From assembly GCA_038230835.1 (NCBI GenBank), contig JBBRMM010000004.1:180166-244165 (forward strand): 64,000 nt of DNA, read 5' to 3'. This DNA is from DASUHT01 sp038230835 (GTDB lineage Bacteria > Actinomycetota > Thermoleophilia > Gaiellales > JAICJC01). Of the stretch, positions 33,266 through 42,721 are shown one piece after another (the stretch's first letter is position 1; each line of letters starts with the position of its first letter). The notes under the pieces were generated by a model that saw only the letters and a list, made by a program, of their open reading frames with translations, made no database searches and was not told the origin of the DNA. Both the position numbers and the translations under genes were made by a program.

Positions 33266-33735
33266 GGACAGCAGCACTCCACCGCCGGGAACACCGGCTC
33301 GGCGTCGGCCAGGATCAGCCGGCCGAACTCGTAGTCCCGATGGACGAGGGCGAACGCCGCGTGCGCGTGCAGGCATTTGACAGCTCCTGGCCGGGCGGTC
33401 CCTCCGATTCCCAGCCCCAGGCTGTGGCCGCCGTCAGCCATCCGCACGCCCGGCCGCCGCAGCCGCCGCTGCATCTCCGCCCCCGTCCGGTACGAGCGTG
33501 CGGCATCCGCGTCGCTCTCCAACAGGGCCTCGAAGCGAGCCACTCCACCGGTGTCCTCGAGTCGCGAGATCGCCGTCACGGCAGCCGGACAGGTGAGGTA
33601 ATAGGTGGTCGGGAACGGCTCGCCGCCATCCAGGTAGGAGTGCTGCTCGACCACTGCCGGCCGACCGTGCGGGCAGCGCGCGGCGACTCCCGCAAAGGCA
33701 CGCGGCGGGCGTCCGAGTTGCCGCTGCACGAGCAC
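33262..33735 (-). CDS. DUF501 family protein
   Basis: About 157 residues. Family marks are VQRQLGRPPRAFAGVAARCP, PFPTTYYLTCP, SRLEDTGGVARFE and KCLHAHAAFALVHRDYEFG, with a Cys/His set suggesting metal binding. Always found near eno and ftsB in actinobacteria; function unknown. The start is uncertain: GTG at 33735 fits the family N-terminus; a GTG further upstream would overlap ftsB. Confidence 0.85.
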   Translation of the reverse strand: MLVQRQLGRPPRAFAGVAARCPHGRPAVVEQHSYLDGGEPFPTTYYLTCPAAVTAISRLEDTGGVARFEALLESDADAARSYRTGAEMQRRLRRPGVRMADGGHSLGLGIGGTARPGAVKCLHAHAAFALVHRDYEFGRLILADAEPVFPAVECCCP

Positions 33736-33776
33736 GAGGTCGTCGATGTGGGGCAGGGTAGCGGCGTCAGCGCGGT

Positions 33777-34175
33777 TCAGCAGGTGGGCGATCCAGGCGT
33801 CGGCGCGACGCCCGTGATCACGATCGTGCGCTCGCCCGGGTACACCCACCCGCACTGACGCGCGATGGCCACGATCGCCGAGTTGGCGCCGTGGGTCGTG
33901 GGTTGCAGCCGCGCGACTGTGGTGCGCAGGGTCTGGTTCTGCTGCGTGAGCCGAGCCAGCGTCGCCCGCTCGTTGCGCACCTGCTGCTCCGCGTGCAGAT
34001 ACTTCTGCACGGGGCTGACGTACAGCGCTGCCATCAGCAGCATCACGCCGACACCGATCAGCCGTCCGACGGGAACTCCGCGCGGACGGGTCGAGCGTGA
34101 GCGAGCAGCTGCCACGGCTGCCAGTTCGACGGCCCGCGGCCGGTACCTGCACCGCATAGCGTTCGAGCCGGCCAC
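33777..34175 (-). CDS. ftsB: FtsB/DivIC-like septum protein
   Basis: 132 residues: basic N-terminus, one membrane helix (LIGVGVMLLMAALYVSP), coiled coil (AEQQVRNERATLARLTQQNQ), and the C-terminal CGWVYPGERTIVIT segment. Division-complex component bridging FtsQ and FtsL. Starts four bases after pyk; a second Met seven codons on is an alternative. Confidence 0.87.
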   Translation of the reverse strand: MAGSNAMRCRYRPRAVELAAVAAARSRSTRPRGVPVGRLIGVGVMLLMAALYVSPVQKYLHAEQQVRNERATLARLTQQNQTLRTTVARLQPTTHGANSAIVAIARQCGWVYPGERTIVITGVAPTPGSPTC

Positions 34176-34178
34176 AAT

Positions 34179-35594
34179 TCAGGGCTCGACCTCGTGGACG
34201 AGAATGTGATTCGTGGTACCCGGCGTGTTGATGTGGGTGCCGCCGGTCAGCACGATGCGTTCGCCGGGCCCGACCAGGCCGCTCTGCACCGTCGCCTCGA
34301 CCGTCCGCCGCCACAGATCTTCGATCGAGTCGGCCGCCTCGATCACGATCGGCACCACCGCCCAGTCCAAAGCCAACTGCTGCAGCACGTCGGGGTTGGG
34401 GCTGGCGGCGACGATCGGCCTACGTGGCCGAAACTGCGACACCTGGCGCGCGGTCGAGCCCGACTGCGTGGGCACGGCGATCACGGGCGCCTCCAGATCC
34501 TCTGCGATGTCGCACGCCGCGTGCGACAGGATGACGCCCATGTCGCCCTCCCGACGCCGGCCGGGGTCGTGATAGTCGAGCGACGGCTCGACCGCGCGCA
34601 CGATCCGGTTCATCATCGCCACCGCCTCCAGCGGGTACCGACCCGCGGCCGTCTCCCCCGACAGCATGACGGCAGACGTTCCGTCGAGCACCGCGTTGGC
34701 GACGTCGGACGCCTCCGCTCGGGTGGGCTCCGGGTTGTGGATCATCGACTCCAGCATCTGGGTGGCGGTGATCACGGTGCAGCCGGCATCCCTGCCGGTG
34801 CGGATGATCAGCTTCTGCACCAACGGCACGTCGGCGGCGCCGATCTCGACTCCCAGATCGCCCCGTGCGACCATGACGGCGTCGGAGACGGCGACGATCG
34901 CCTCCAGGTCGTCGACCGCCTCGGCCTTCTCGATCTTCGCGACCACACGTGCGGTCGAGCCGGCGGCGGCGATCCGTTCGCACAGCTCGGCGACGTCGTC
35001 GGCACGGCGCACGAACGACAGCGCGACGTAATCCACTCCCTGCGAGAGCGCGAATCCCAGGTCGTCGAGATCCTTCTCGGTCAGCGAGGGTATCGGCAGC
35101 GGTGTACCGGGCAGGTTGACCCCTTTGCCGGACGAGATCAGCCCGCCCACCTCGACCCTGCACTCGACCCGCCGGCCGATCACCTCGACCACCCGCGCCC
35201 GCACCAGCCCGTCGTTGATCAGCAGCTCGGAACCGGGGACCACCACCGACGCCAACTCGGGGAACGTCACCTCGAGGTCGCCCGCGATGCCCTCGCCCGC
35301 GGCAGCCAGGATGATCGTCGCCCCGGCGTGCACGGGGACCGGAGCGGGGAGCACGCCGATCCGGATCTTCGGCCCCTGGAGGTCGGCGATTACGGCCAGC
35401 GGGCGCCCGATCATCTCCTGCGCCCGGCGAACGCCGCGGATCACCTCCTGGTGCTGACCGTGGGTGCCGTGGGAGAAATTCAGCCGCGCCGCATCCATCC
35501 CCGCCCAGGCCAGCTGCTCGATCATCTGCGGCTCGGAGGAGGCCGGCCCGATCGTGCACACGATCTTGGTGCGCCGGGCGGTCGGCCGGTTCAC
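34179..35594 (-). CDS. pyk: Pyruvate kinase
   Basis: 471 residues, full length. KIVCTIGPASSEPQMIEQL at the N-terminus, catalytic/metal region VAKIEKAEAVDDLEAIVAVS then VMVARGDLGVEI, and TATQMLESMIHNPEPTRAE. It converts phosphoenolpyruvate and ADP to pyruvate and ATP. The GTG start overlaps the enolase stop, so the last two glycolytic enzymes are translationally coupled. Confidence 0.97.
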   Translation of the reverse strand: MNRPTARRTKIVCTIGPASSEPQMIEQLAWAGMDAARLNFSHGTHGQHQEVIRGVRRAQEMIGRPLAVIADLQGPKIRIGVLPAPVPVHAGATIILAAAGEGIAGDLEVTFPELASVVVPGSELLINDGLVRARVVEVIGRRVECRVEVGGLISSGKGVNLPGTPLPIPSLTEKDLDDLGFALSQGVDYVALSFVRRADDVAELCERIAAAGSTARVVAKIEKAEAVDDLEAIVAVSDAVMVARGDLGVEIGAADVPLVQKLIIRTGRDAGCTVITATQMLESMIHNPEPTRAEASDVANAVLDGTSAVMLSGETAAGRYPLEAVAMMNRIVRAVEPSLDYHDPGRRREGDMGVILSHAACDIAEDLEAPVIAVPTQSGSTARQVSQFRPRRPIVAASPNPDVLQQLALDWAVVPIVIEAADSIEDLWRRTVEATVQSGLVGPGERIVLTGGTHINTPGTTNHILVHEVEP

Positions 35595-36886
35595 GGCGCG
35601 GCCGCGGCCCCGCGCAGAGCGGCAAACGCCTCCCGCCCGGGATAGCGGGCGGCGGCACCCAGTTCCTCTTCGATCCGCAGCAGCTGGTTGTACTTGGCCA
35701 CGCGATCCGAGCGCGACGGCGCGCCGGTCTTGATCTGGCCGCAGTTGGTGGCGACCGCCAGATCGGCGATGGTGACGTCCTCGGTCTCGCCCGAGCGGTG
35801 CGACATGACCACGGTGTACCGGGAACCGTGGGCGAGCCGCACGGCGTCCAGTGTCTCGGACAGAGAGCCGACCTGATTCACCTTGACCAGGATCGAGTTC
35901 GCCACCCCGCGCCGGATGCCGTCTCGGAGACGATCGACGTTGGTCACGAACACGTCGTCGCCGACCAACTGGACACGATCGCCGAGCCGCTCGGTGAGCA
36001 GCCGCCAGCCGTCCACGTCGTCCTCGGCCACGCCGTCCTCGATCGAGACGATCGGGTACCGGTCGACCAGCTCGGCCAGGTAGTCCACCATCTCGGCGCT
36101 GGTCAGGGTGCGCCCCTCGCCGGCCAGCCGGTAGGCGCCGTCGACGTAGAACTCCGTCGATGCGGGATCGAGCGCAATCGCCACCCGGTCACGATGCCCG
36201 GCGGCCTCCGCGGCGTCCAGGATCGCGCCGATCGCCTCTTCGTTCGAGGCCAGATCGGGTGCGAACCCCCCCTCGTCGCCGACCGCAGTGGCCAGCCCGC
36301 GACCGTGCAGCAACGTCTTGAGGGCGTGGAACGTCTCCGCCCCGATTCGCAGTGCCTCGGCGAACGAGCCGGCCCCGACCGGAACGACCATGAACTCCTG
36401 GAGGTCGATGGTGTTGTCGGCGTGGACACCGCCGTTGATCACGTTCATCATCGGCACCGGCAGCACGTGCGCGTCGGCGCCGCCGACGTAGCGGTAGAGG
36501 GGCAATCCGGCGTCCTCCGCCGCAGCCTTGGCCACCGCCAGCGAGGTGCCGAGAATCGCGTTTGCGCCCAGATGCGCCTTGTTCGGGGTGCCGTCGAGCT
36601 CAATCAGGGCTGCGTCGATGCCTCGCTGGTCCGCTCCGTCCAGGCCCTCGACGACCGCCGCGATGGACGAGTTGACGTGGGAGACAGCCTGCAACACGCC
36701 CTTGCCCCCGTAGCAGTCCGGGTCGCCGTCGCGCAGCTCGACCGCCTCGAACGCCCCGGTCGAGGCACCTGACGGCACGGCGGCGCGGCCCGACGCCCCT
36801 GACTCCAGGATCACCTCGACCTCGACCGTGGGATTGCCCCGCGAGTCGAGGATCTGGCGGCCGTAGACGGTGACGATCTCGCTCAT
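35591..36886 (-). CDS. eno: Enolase
   Basis: 431 residues. Starts MSEIVTVYGRQILDSRGNPT; metal ligands and active site in VSIEDGVAEDDVDGW, LVGDDVFVTN and ILVKVNQVGSLSET, and the signature MSHRSGETEDVTIADLAV. Forms phosphoenolpyruvate in glycolysis. A long in-frame extension upstream is antisense to mazG reading and was dropped. Confidence 0.98.
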   Translation of the reverse strand: MSEIVTVYGRQILDSRGNPTVEVEVILESGASGRAAVPSGASTGAFEAVELRDGDPDCYGGKGVLQAVSHVNSSIAAVVEGLDGADQRGIDAALIELDGTPNKAHLGANAILGTSLAVAKAAAEDAGLPLYRYVGGADAHVLPVPMMNVINGGVHADNTIDLQEFMVVPVGAGSFAEALRIGAETFHALKTLLHGRGLATAVGDEGGFAPDLASNEEAIGAILDAAEAAGHRDRVAIALDPASTEFYVDGAYRLAGEGRTLTSAEMVDYLAELVDRYPIVSIEDGVAEDDVDGWRLLTERLGDRVQLVGDDVFVTNVDRLRDGIRRGVANSILVKVNQVGSLSETLDAVRLAHGSRYTVVMSHRSGETEDVTIADLAVATNCGQIKTGAPSRSDRVAKYNQLLRIEEELGAAARYPGREAFAALRGAAAAP

Positions 36887-36929
36887 GGCGCTGCGGATGA
36901 TACCGAGCGCGGCCGGGCCGGCGGCCCGG

Positions 36930-37979
36930 TCATCCGCCGGCGAGCGAAGCCTTCGCCCGCCGGTACCACGCGTCCTGAGCGTCCAGATCGAGCTGGGCGA
37001 AGTCCTCCCCGGCTGCGGCCGCCAGGTCGGAGGCACATTCCACCCGGCTGCGGAACCGGTTGCCCGCTTCCCGCAGAGCGAGCTCGGGATCGACATTGGC
37101 CAACCGGGCGACGTTGGTGGCGGCGAACAGCAGGTCGCCCAACTCGTGCACGACGTGGCTGTCGGGCTCGTGCTCGGCGCGGGGTGCGGGTGCCGCATCG
37201 AGGGCTTCTCGCAGCTCACGCAGCTCGTCGACGAGGTCGCCCCAGGCGCCGTCCCAGGTGTGCCAGTCGAAGCCCACCGCCGACGCCCGTCGCTGCAGCT
37301 TGCGGGCATGCAGCAGCGCGGGCAGCACTCCGGGCACGTCGTGGAAGATGCCGCTGCGGCCCTCGTCGTCGCGCTTGATCTGCTCCCAGTTCCGACGCAC
37401 CTCGCCGGCCGTCGCCGCCTCCCGCTCGCCGAACACGTGCGGGTGGCGACGGATCAGCTTGCGGGTGATGCCGTCGGCCACCGCGGCCAGATCCCCGGAT
37501 CCCGCCTCGGCGCACAGGAGCGCCAGGAAGAAGCTCTGGAAGAGCAGGTCGCCGAGCTCGTCGACCAGCTCCGGCCCGGCGCCCAGGGCCGCCGCCTCGG
37601 CCACCTCGTATGCCTCCTCGACGGTGTGCGGCACGATCGTCGCCACGGTCTGCTCGCGATCCCACGGGCACTCGACCCGCAGCCGCTCGGTCAGCGCCTG
37701 GAGGTTCGCCAGCGCCCCGACCAGCACCGAACGGCCGAACGCCGTGCCGGCCGGCACCAGCTCGTCCCAGTGCGGCTCGCTCGCCAGCCGCACCAGTCGC
37801 AGCCCCGATGCGGCCACGATCGGCGAGTCGTCCGCGAGCATGATCCCGTGCGCCCCGAGCCACTCGGCCAGCGGCTCGTCCGCGGGCACACGCACCGGAC
37901 CGGCGGCCTCGAGCACACGCCACGAGGCGAGTGGAATCAGGTCGGGCTCACCGGGGCCGAGTGCCACCAGCGTCGCCAC
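36930..37979 (-). CDS. mazG: MazG pyrophosphohydrolase with a remnant N-terminal methylase-like domain
   Basis: 349 residues. Two MazG repeats: residues about 100-215 (ECPWDREQTVATIVPHTVEE, VDELGDLLFQSFF) and 225-340 (VDELRELREA, HELGDLLFAATNVARLANVD), with the ExxE-x12-ExxD metal motifs. They hydrolyse NTPs/dNTPs to monophosphates. The first 95 residues open with TLVALGPGEPDLIP, like the SAM loop of tetrapyrrole methylases in YabN-type fusions, but the domain is far too short to be active. Confidence 0.92.
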   Translation of the reverse strand: MATLVALGPGEPDLIPLASWRVLEAAGPVRVPADEPLAEWLGAHGIMLADDSPIVAASGLRLVRLASEPHWDELVPAGTAFGRSVLVGALANLQALTERLRVECPWDREQTVATIVPHTVEEAYEVAEAAALGAGPELVDELGDLLFQSFFLALLCAEAGSGDLAAVADGITRKLIRRHPHVFGEREAATAGEVRRNWEQIKRDDEGRSGIFHDVPGVLPALLHARKLQRRASAVGFDWHTWDGAWGDLVDELRELREALDAAPAPRAEHEPDSHVVHELGDLLFAATNVARLANVDPELALREAGNRFRSRVECASDLAAAAGEDFAQLDLDAQDAWYRRAKASLAGG

Positions 37980-37989
37980 CGCACACGCC

Positions 37990-39081
37990 TCAGCTGGTGG
38001 CGGTTGTGGTGGAGGACGTGGTGGTCGGACTGGTCAGCGACGACGGAGGTGCGAACCCGGTCGCGTACGTGGTCTTCTTCTCGATCGCCTTGAACAGCGC
38101 TTGCACCCGCTGGGAGACGTGCGCCTGCTGCTGCGTGCTCTTGAGCTGGGTCTCGATCTGGGTCGTGACCGCGTCGAAGCTCTGCTTGGTGCCCTTCTTG
38201 ACCAGTGCCGAGACGGGGTTGATCAGGAAGTAGCACTGCGGCTTGCACTGCCCGGTCAGCCGGCTCTTCATGTAGCTCTTCGAGACCGGCACCAGGGGGC
38301 CCCAGACGCCGGTCGGCTGCTTGACACCGGCGGCCACGAAGTTGGCCTCGAAGCCACCGTTGGCGGTGAAGGTGAGCGGAGTGGCGGCCTGGCCCGGCTT
38401 GGCGTCGCCGTCGATCGCGTGCTGCGCCGTGAACACGTCGGCCTCTGCGGTACCCGCCTTCAGGCTCGCGAGGGCGGCCTGCGCGGCGGCCTTGGACGGC
38501 AGCAGAAGGTAGTGCACCGTGCGCGTGTCGGCGGTCGTCGTGTACTGCGCCTTGTTCTGGTTGTAGTAGTCCTGCACCTGCTGCGGCGTGACCTTGACCT
38601 CGTTCTGCAGCTTGGTGGTGATCTTCTGCTCCAGTGCCTGGATCAGGAACTGCTCGTGGACGTCGGCGGTGCTCAGTCCGTACTTCGTGAGGTCGGCCTG
38701 GTACTTCGCCTGATCGCCGCCGTAGTACTGCTTGATGGCCGCGGTCAGCGCCGTGGTCACCTCGGCCGGGGTGGCCGATACCTTCAGCTGCTGGGCGATC
38801 AACTGCACCTCGGCGTTCTGCACCAGGCGGTGCAGGGCGGGTTGGATCACCTGGGTCTTGTAGGCGGTGGAGCCGGCCGTGGGCACCGTCTGCTTCTGGA
38901 GCGACATCCCCTTGACCACGATCGCGATCTGATGATCGAGCTGGGTGTGGGTGACATGGATCGTCTCCACGACCGCCACGTCACCCGACTGGAGGGAGCC
39001 GGAAGACCCGGACGAACCGCCACAGGCAGCTACGGTCGCGACCAGCGCGACCAGGGAGATGATTGGAAAACGTCGGTGCAT
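37990..39081 (-). CDS. Lipoprotein foldase, SurA/PrsA-like (parvulin)
   Basis: 363 residues. Lipoprotein signal with lipobox LVATVAACGGSSG (lipid Cys near residue 20). A SurA-N-like helical part (residues about 40-190) precedes a parvulin domain with RTVHYLLLPSKAAAQAAL and WGPLVPVSKSYMKS. Assists folding of exported proteins. The tail is a Thr/Ser stretch. Sits between mfd and mazG, with gaps of 6 and 10 bases. Confidence 0.88.
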   Translation of the reverse strand: MHRRFPIISLVALVATVAACGGSSGSSGSLQSGDVAVVETIHVTHTQLDHQIAIVVKGMSLQKQTVPTAGSTAYKTQVIQPALHRLVQNAEVQLIAQQLKVSATPAEVTTALTAAIKQYYGGDQAKYQADLTKYGLSTADVHEQFLIQALEQKITTKLQNEVKVTPQQVQDYYNQNKAQYTTTADTRTVHYLLLPSKAAAQAALASLKAGTAEADVFTAQHAIDGDAKPGQAATPLTFTANGGFEANFVAAGVKQPTGVWGPLVPVSKSYMKSRLTGQCKPQCYFLINPVSALVKKGTKQSFDAVTTQIETQLKSTQQQAHVSQRVQALFKAIEKKTTYATGFAPPSSLTSPTTTSSTTTATS

Positions 39082-39087
39082 GAAGGC

Positions 39088-42000
39088 TCAGGCCGCGGTC
39101 GCGCGGCGGATTTCCACTATAGCATCGAGCACTTCCAGCCCCTGTCGCATGCTCGGTTTGGCGCCTGGTTGAACCGGGCCGAGGCGGCAGCTGACCTCGC
39201 GTGAGGACACCGTGTAGAGCGCCGTCGGGCACCGTTCCTTGAGAGCGCGCACATCGGTCGACGAGAGCATGAGCGGGCCCAAGGTGAGCCTGCCGGCGCG
39301 GAGCGTCACCACGTCGGCGCCCAGCCCCGCGGCCACCAGCCGCGCCTCCTGGATGGCGATCAGGTTCTCGACCGCGTCAGGCAGCGGGCCGAAGCGGTCG
39401 GCCAGCTCGGCGGCCAGCTCACGCACCTCCGAGCGGTCGGCTGCAAGCGCGATCCGCCGGTGCAGATCGACCTTGACCGCCTCCAGGGCGACGTAGGCGG
39501 CCGGCACGTAGGCATCCACCTGAGCGTCCACCCGGACCGGGCGCGTGTGCACGAGCGCCGTGCCCTGGAGCTCGGCGACCGCCTCGGCCAGCAGCTCGCA
39601 GTAGAGCTCGAAGCCGATCGCCGCCACATGGCCGGACTGCTCGTCGCCGAGCAGGTTGCCGGCGCCGCGCAGCTCGAGGTCGCGCATCGCGATGCGGTAT
39701 CCCGATCCCAGCTCGGTGTAGTCGGCCAGGGTCGCGAGCCGGTGCCGCGCCTCCTCGGACAACTCGCGGGCGTCGGGGTAGAAGAGGTAGGCGTTGGCCA
39801 CCGCGTCGGAGCGGCCGACTCGGCCGCGGATCTGGTAGAGCTGGGCCAGGCCCAACAGGTCGGCGCGCTCAACGACCAGCGTGTTGGCCTGTGGGATGTC
39901 CAAGCCCGACTCGATGATGGTGGTCGACACCAGCACGTCGTAGTCGCCGCGCAGGAACTGCATCATCACGCTCTCCAGTTGGCGCTCGGCCATCTGTCCG
40001 TGGGCAACGCCGATCCGCAGCTCGGGCACCCAGGAGCGCAGCCGCTCGGCGGCATCGTCGATGGTCTCCACCCGGTTGTGGAGGTAGAAGCTCTGCCCTT
40101 CGCGCGCGAACTCGCGGCGCAGCGCCGAGGCGACCAGCTCCTCGTCGAACTCTCCGACGTGGGTCTTGATCGGACGCCGGCCGTGCGGCGGTGTGGTGAT
40201 GACCGTGATGTCTCGCAGCCCTGACAGGCTCATGTGCAGTGTGCGGGGAATGGGGGTGGCGGACATCGAGAGCACGTCCACCTCCAGCCGCAGTTGCCGC
40301 AGCAGCTCCTTCTGGGCGACGCCGAATCGCTGCTCCTCGTCCACCACGACCAGACCCAGGCTCTGCGGCACCACGTCGCGCGAGAGCACCCGGTGAGTGC
40401 CCACCAGAACGTCCACCTTGCCTTCCCGGTACTCGGCCAGGACCTGCTTCATCTCGCCGGCGGAGCGGAACCGCGACACCATCTCCACCCGCACCGGGAA
40501 GTCGCGGAAGCGGTCGCGAAAGGTGGCGGCGTGCTGTTGGGCGAGGATCGTCGTGGGCACCAGCATCAGCACCTGGCGCCCCGAGCAGGCTACCTTGAAC
40601 GCCGCTCGCAGGGCGACCTCGGTCTTGCCGAAGCCGACGTCGCCGCACACCAGGCGGTCCATCGGCCGGTCGGACTCCAGATCCTCCTTGACCATGTCGA
40701 TCGCGGTCTGCTGGTCGTCGGTCTCCTCGAACGGGAAGGCGGCTTCCAGGCGCGCCATCCACTCGTCGTCCGGCGGCAGCGGCTGCTTGGTGGCCGACTG
40801 GCGGCGGGCGTAGAGCGCCAGCAACTCCCCGGCAAGCTCGCGAACGGCGACCCGGGCCCGGGTCTTGAGCGTCTGCCACGCCTTGCCGCCGAGCTTCGAG
40901 AGCGCCGGCGCGCGGCCGTCGGCGCCGACGTAGCGGCTGACCTTGGCCAGCTGGTCGTGCGGCACGTACAGTCGGTCGTCACCTTTGAACTCGAGGTACA
41001 GGTAGTCACGGACGACGCCTCCGACCTCCTTGGTGTCGAAGCGAACGAACCGGCCCACGCCATGGTCCTCGTGGACGACGAAGTCACCGCTGCGCAGATC
41101 GGAGACGGTCGCGAGAGCGCGGCCGATACGCCCAGGGCCGCGAGCGCCCCGGCGGCGGAAGAGCTGGTGTGCCGGCAGCACCGCGAGCCGCAACGCCGGC
41201 GAGACGACGCCGTGGCGAAGCCCCGAGACGACGAAGCTGACACCGGCCTCGGCGGGTGCGGGCGCTCCCGGCGCAGGCGCGACGGCCTCGATCCGGCGCA
41301 GCGCCAGCCGCGTCCGCTCGGCCTCGCCGCGGTGAGGGAACGAGACCAGCACGCGGTACCCGGCACGGACCATCGCCCGCAGCTCGTTCTCGGCCTCGGC
41401 CACCCCGAACGAGGCCAGCGCCGGGGGTTGGGCGTCGAAGCTGTACGGCTGCCCCAGCGGCATCTCCTCGACCGCCGGCAAGGACTCGATCAGCGCCTCG
41501 ACGTCGGATGCACGAACGTACCCGCGCCCGCGTAGGTCGGGGTCGCGCAACCGCTCCGACACGTCGGCCTCGGCCTCGCGCACCTCCGACGCCAGGGCGT
41601 CGGGATTCCAGGCCACCAGGCGGGAGAACTCGACCAGTTCGGAGCCGAGCGCGACCAGGCCCGCCGGCACCTGCGGCCCCTCGTCCTCGTGGCCCCAGCC
41701 GGGGCGGCTGTCGACGGTCTCGGCCGCCGGGTGGATCTCGATCCGCCGCAGGTCGCGCAGCGAGCGCTGGGTGAACACCGAGAAGGCCGACATGCGCTCC
41801 ACCAGGTCGCCGGAGAATTCGATCCGCACCGGCTCGCGGTCGGTGGTGGTGAAGACATCCACCAGCCCACCGCGGACCGAGAACTGACCGCGCTCCTCGA
41901 CGGTGTCTGCACGCTCGTAGCCGGCGCGTGCGAGCGCCGCCACGAGATCGTCGAAGTCGGCCTCGCCGCCGGTGTCGAGCACCACCGGAGGCGGCCGCCG

Positions 42001-42435
42001 GTCACGCGGCGCGACCCGCTCCACGAGTGCCGCGGCGGACACGGCGACCAGCCCGCCGGCGGCCAGCGTGGCCAGGGCACGGAACCGCTCGCCGACGAGG
42101 TGCGGCGCCGGGTCCAGGCCGCTGCCGTAGGCGGCACCACGGGACGGCAGGTAGGCCACCGACTCGCCGGGGAGAAACCACGCCGCGTCCTCGGCCAGCG
42201 CGCGCGCGGCGTCGTCGTCAGCGACGATCACCGCCAGCGCCCGGGGGTCGAGCCCGGTGCGGCCGCGCCACAGCCCCGCGACGAGCAGCGGCAGCAGTGC
42301 CTCGGAGACACGCGCACGCGTCGACTCGCCGGCGGTGCGCCTCGAGTAGGCGCTGAACTCGGCGTCCGCCACCAGCGCCTCAAGTGCGAGCTCGGCGCCG
42401 GCGAGCGCGTCGTGGGTGACGGGAGGAGCTTCCAT
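39088..42435 (-). CDS. mfd: Transcription-repair coupling factor Mfd
   Basis: 1115 residues. UvrB-like N-terminal module; RNA polymerase interaction domain around GDFVVHEDHGVGRFVRFDTK; SF2 translocase with Walker A CGDVGFGKTEVALRAAF, DEEQ box VVVDEEQRFGV, motif VI region YQIRGRVGRSD; C-terminal TRCF domain. It removes stalled RNA polymerase and recruits UvrA. ATG at 42435 is ten bases after a TACCAT box; the longer frame upstream was rejected because it runs through the divergent promoter. Confidence 0.97.
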   Translation of the reverse strand: MEAPPVTHDALAGAELALEALVADAEFSAYSRRTAGESTRARVSEALLPLLVAGLWRGRTGLDPRALAVIVADDDAARALAEDAAWFLPGESVAYLPSRGAAYGSGLDPAPHLVGERFRALATLAAGGLVAVSAAALVERVAPRDRRPPPVVLDTGGEADFDDLVAALARAGYERADTVEERGQFSVRGGLVDVFTTTDREPVRIEFSGDLVERMSAFSVFTQRSLRDLRRIEIHPAAETVDSRPGWGHEDEGPQVPAGLVALGSELVEFSRLVAWNPDALASEVREAEADVSERLRDPDLRGRGYVRASDVEALIESLPAVEEMPLGQPYSFDAQPPALASFGVAEAENELRAMVRAGYRVLVSFPHRGEAERTRLALRRIEAVAPAPGAPAPAEAGVSFVVSGLRHGVVSPALRLAVLPAHQLFRRRGARGPGRIGRALATVSDLRSGDFVVHEDHGVGRFVRFDTKEVGGVVRDYLYLEFKGDDRLYVPHDQLAKVSRYVGADGRAPALSKLGGKAWQTLKTRARVAVRELAGELLALYARRQSATKQPLPPDDEWMARLEAAFPFEETDDQQTAIDMVKEDLESDRPMDRLVCGDVGFGKTEVALRAAFKVACSGRQVLMLVPTTILAQQHAATFRDRFRDFPVRVEMVSRFRSAGEMKQVLAEYREGKVDVLVGTHRVLSRDVVPQSLGLVVVDEEQRFGVAQKELLRQLRLEVDVLSMSATPIPRTLHMSLSGLRDITVITTPPHGRRPIKTHVGEFDEELVASALRREFAREGQSFYLHNRVETIDDAAERLRSWVPELRIGVAHGQMAERQLESVMMQFLRGDYDVLVSTTIIESGLDIPQANTLVVERADLLGLAQLYQIRGRVGRSDAVANAYLFYPDARELSEEARHRLATLADYTELGSGYRIAMRDLELRGAGNLLGDEQSGHVAAIGFELYCELLAEAVAELQGTALVHTRPVRVDAQVDAYVPAAYVALEAVKVDLHRRIALAADRSEVRELAAELADRFGPLPDAVENLIAIQEARLVAAGLGADVVTLRAGRLTLGPLMLSSTDVRALKERCPTALYTVSSREVSCRLGPVQPGAKPSMRQGLEVLDAIVEIRRATAA

Positions 42436-42487
42436 CCTGCCGGGGATGGTAGGCTCCCAGCCGCACCATCGACGGAGGTCTTCACCC

Positions 42488-42721
42488 GTGCGCCGAATCG
42501 CCGCTGTCCTGTACTCGATCGTCCTCGCGCTCGCGCTCCCGGCGGCGGCATTCGCCGCCACCACGCCCTCCACGTCCAGTGGTGGCGACACCCCCACCGG
42601 ACACGACGGCACGATTACCACGATGTTCCTGGTCGCGCTCGGTATCCCGGCGGTGCTCGGCCTGCTCACCCTGATCGACATCGCACGTGGCAAGCACACC
42701 GAGCGCCACGCCGATCACTGA
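42488..42721 (+). CDS. 77-residue small membrane protein
   Basis: GTG start after GGAGG (42475-42479). Signal-like helix (AAVLYSIVLALALPAAAFA), a Thr/Ser/Gly-rich linker and a second helix (TTMFLVALGIPAVLGLLTLI), ending in a His/Arg tail. Overlaps the next gene by 35 bases. Function unknown; it may be a small envelope protein. Confidence 0.65.
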   Translation: MRRIAAVLYSIVLALALPAAAFAATTPSTSSGGDTPTGHDGTITTMFLVALGIPAVLGLLTLIDIARGKHTERHADH

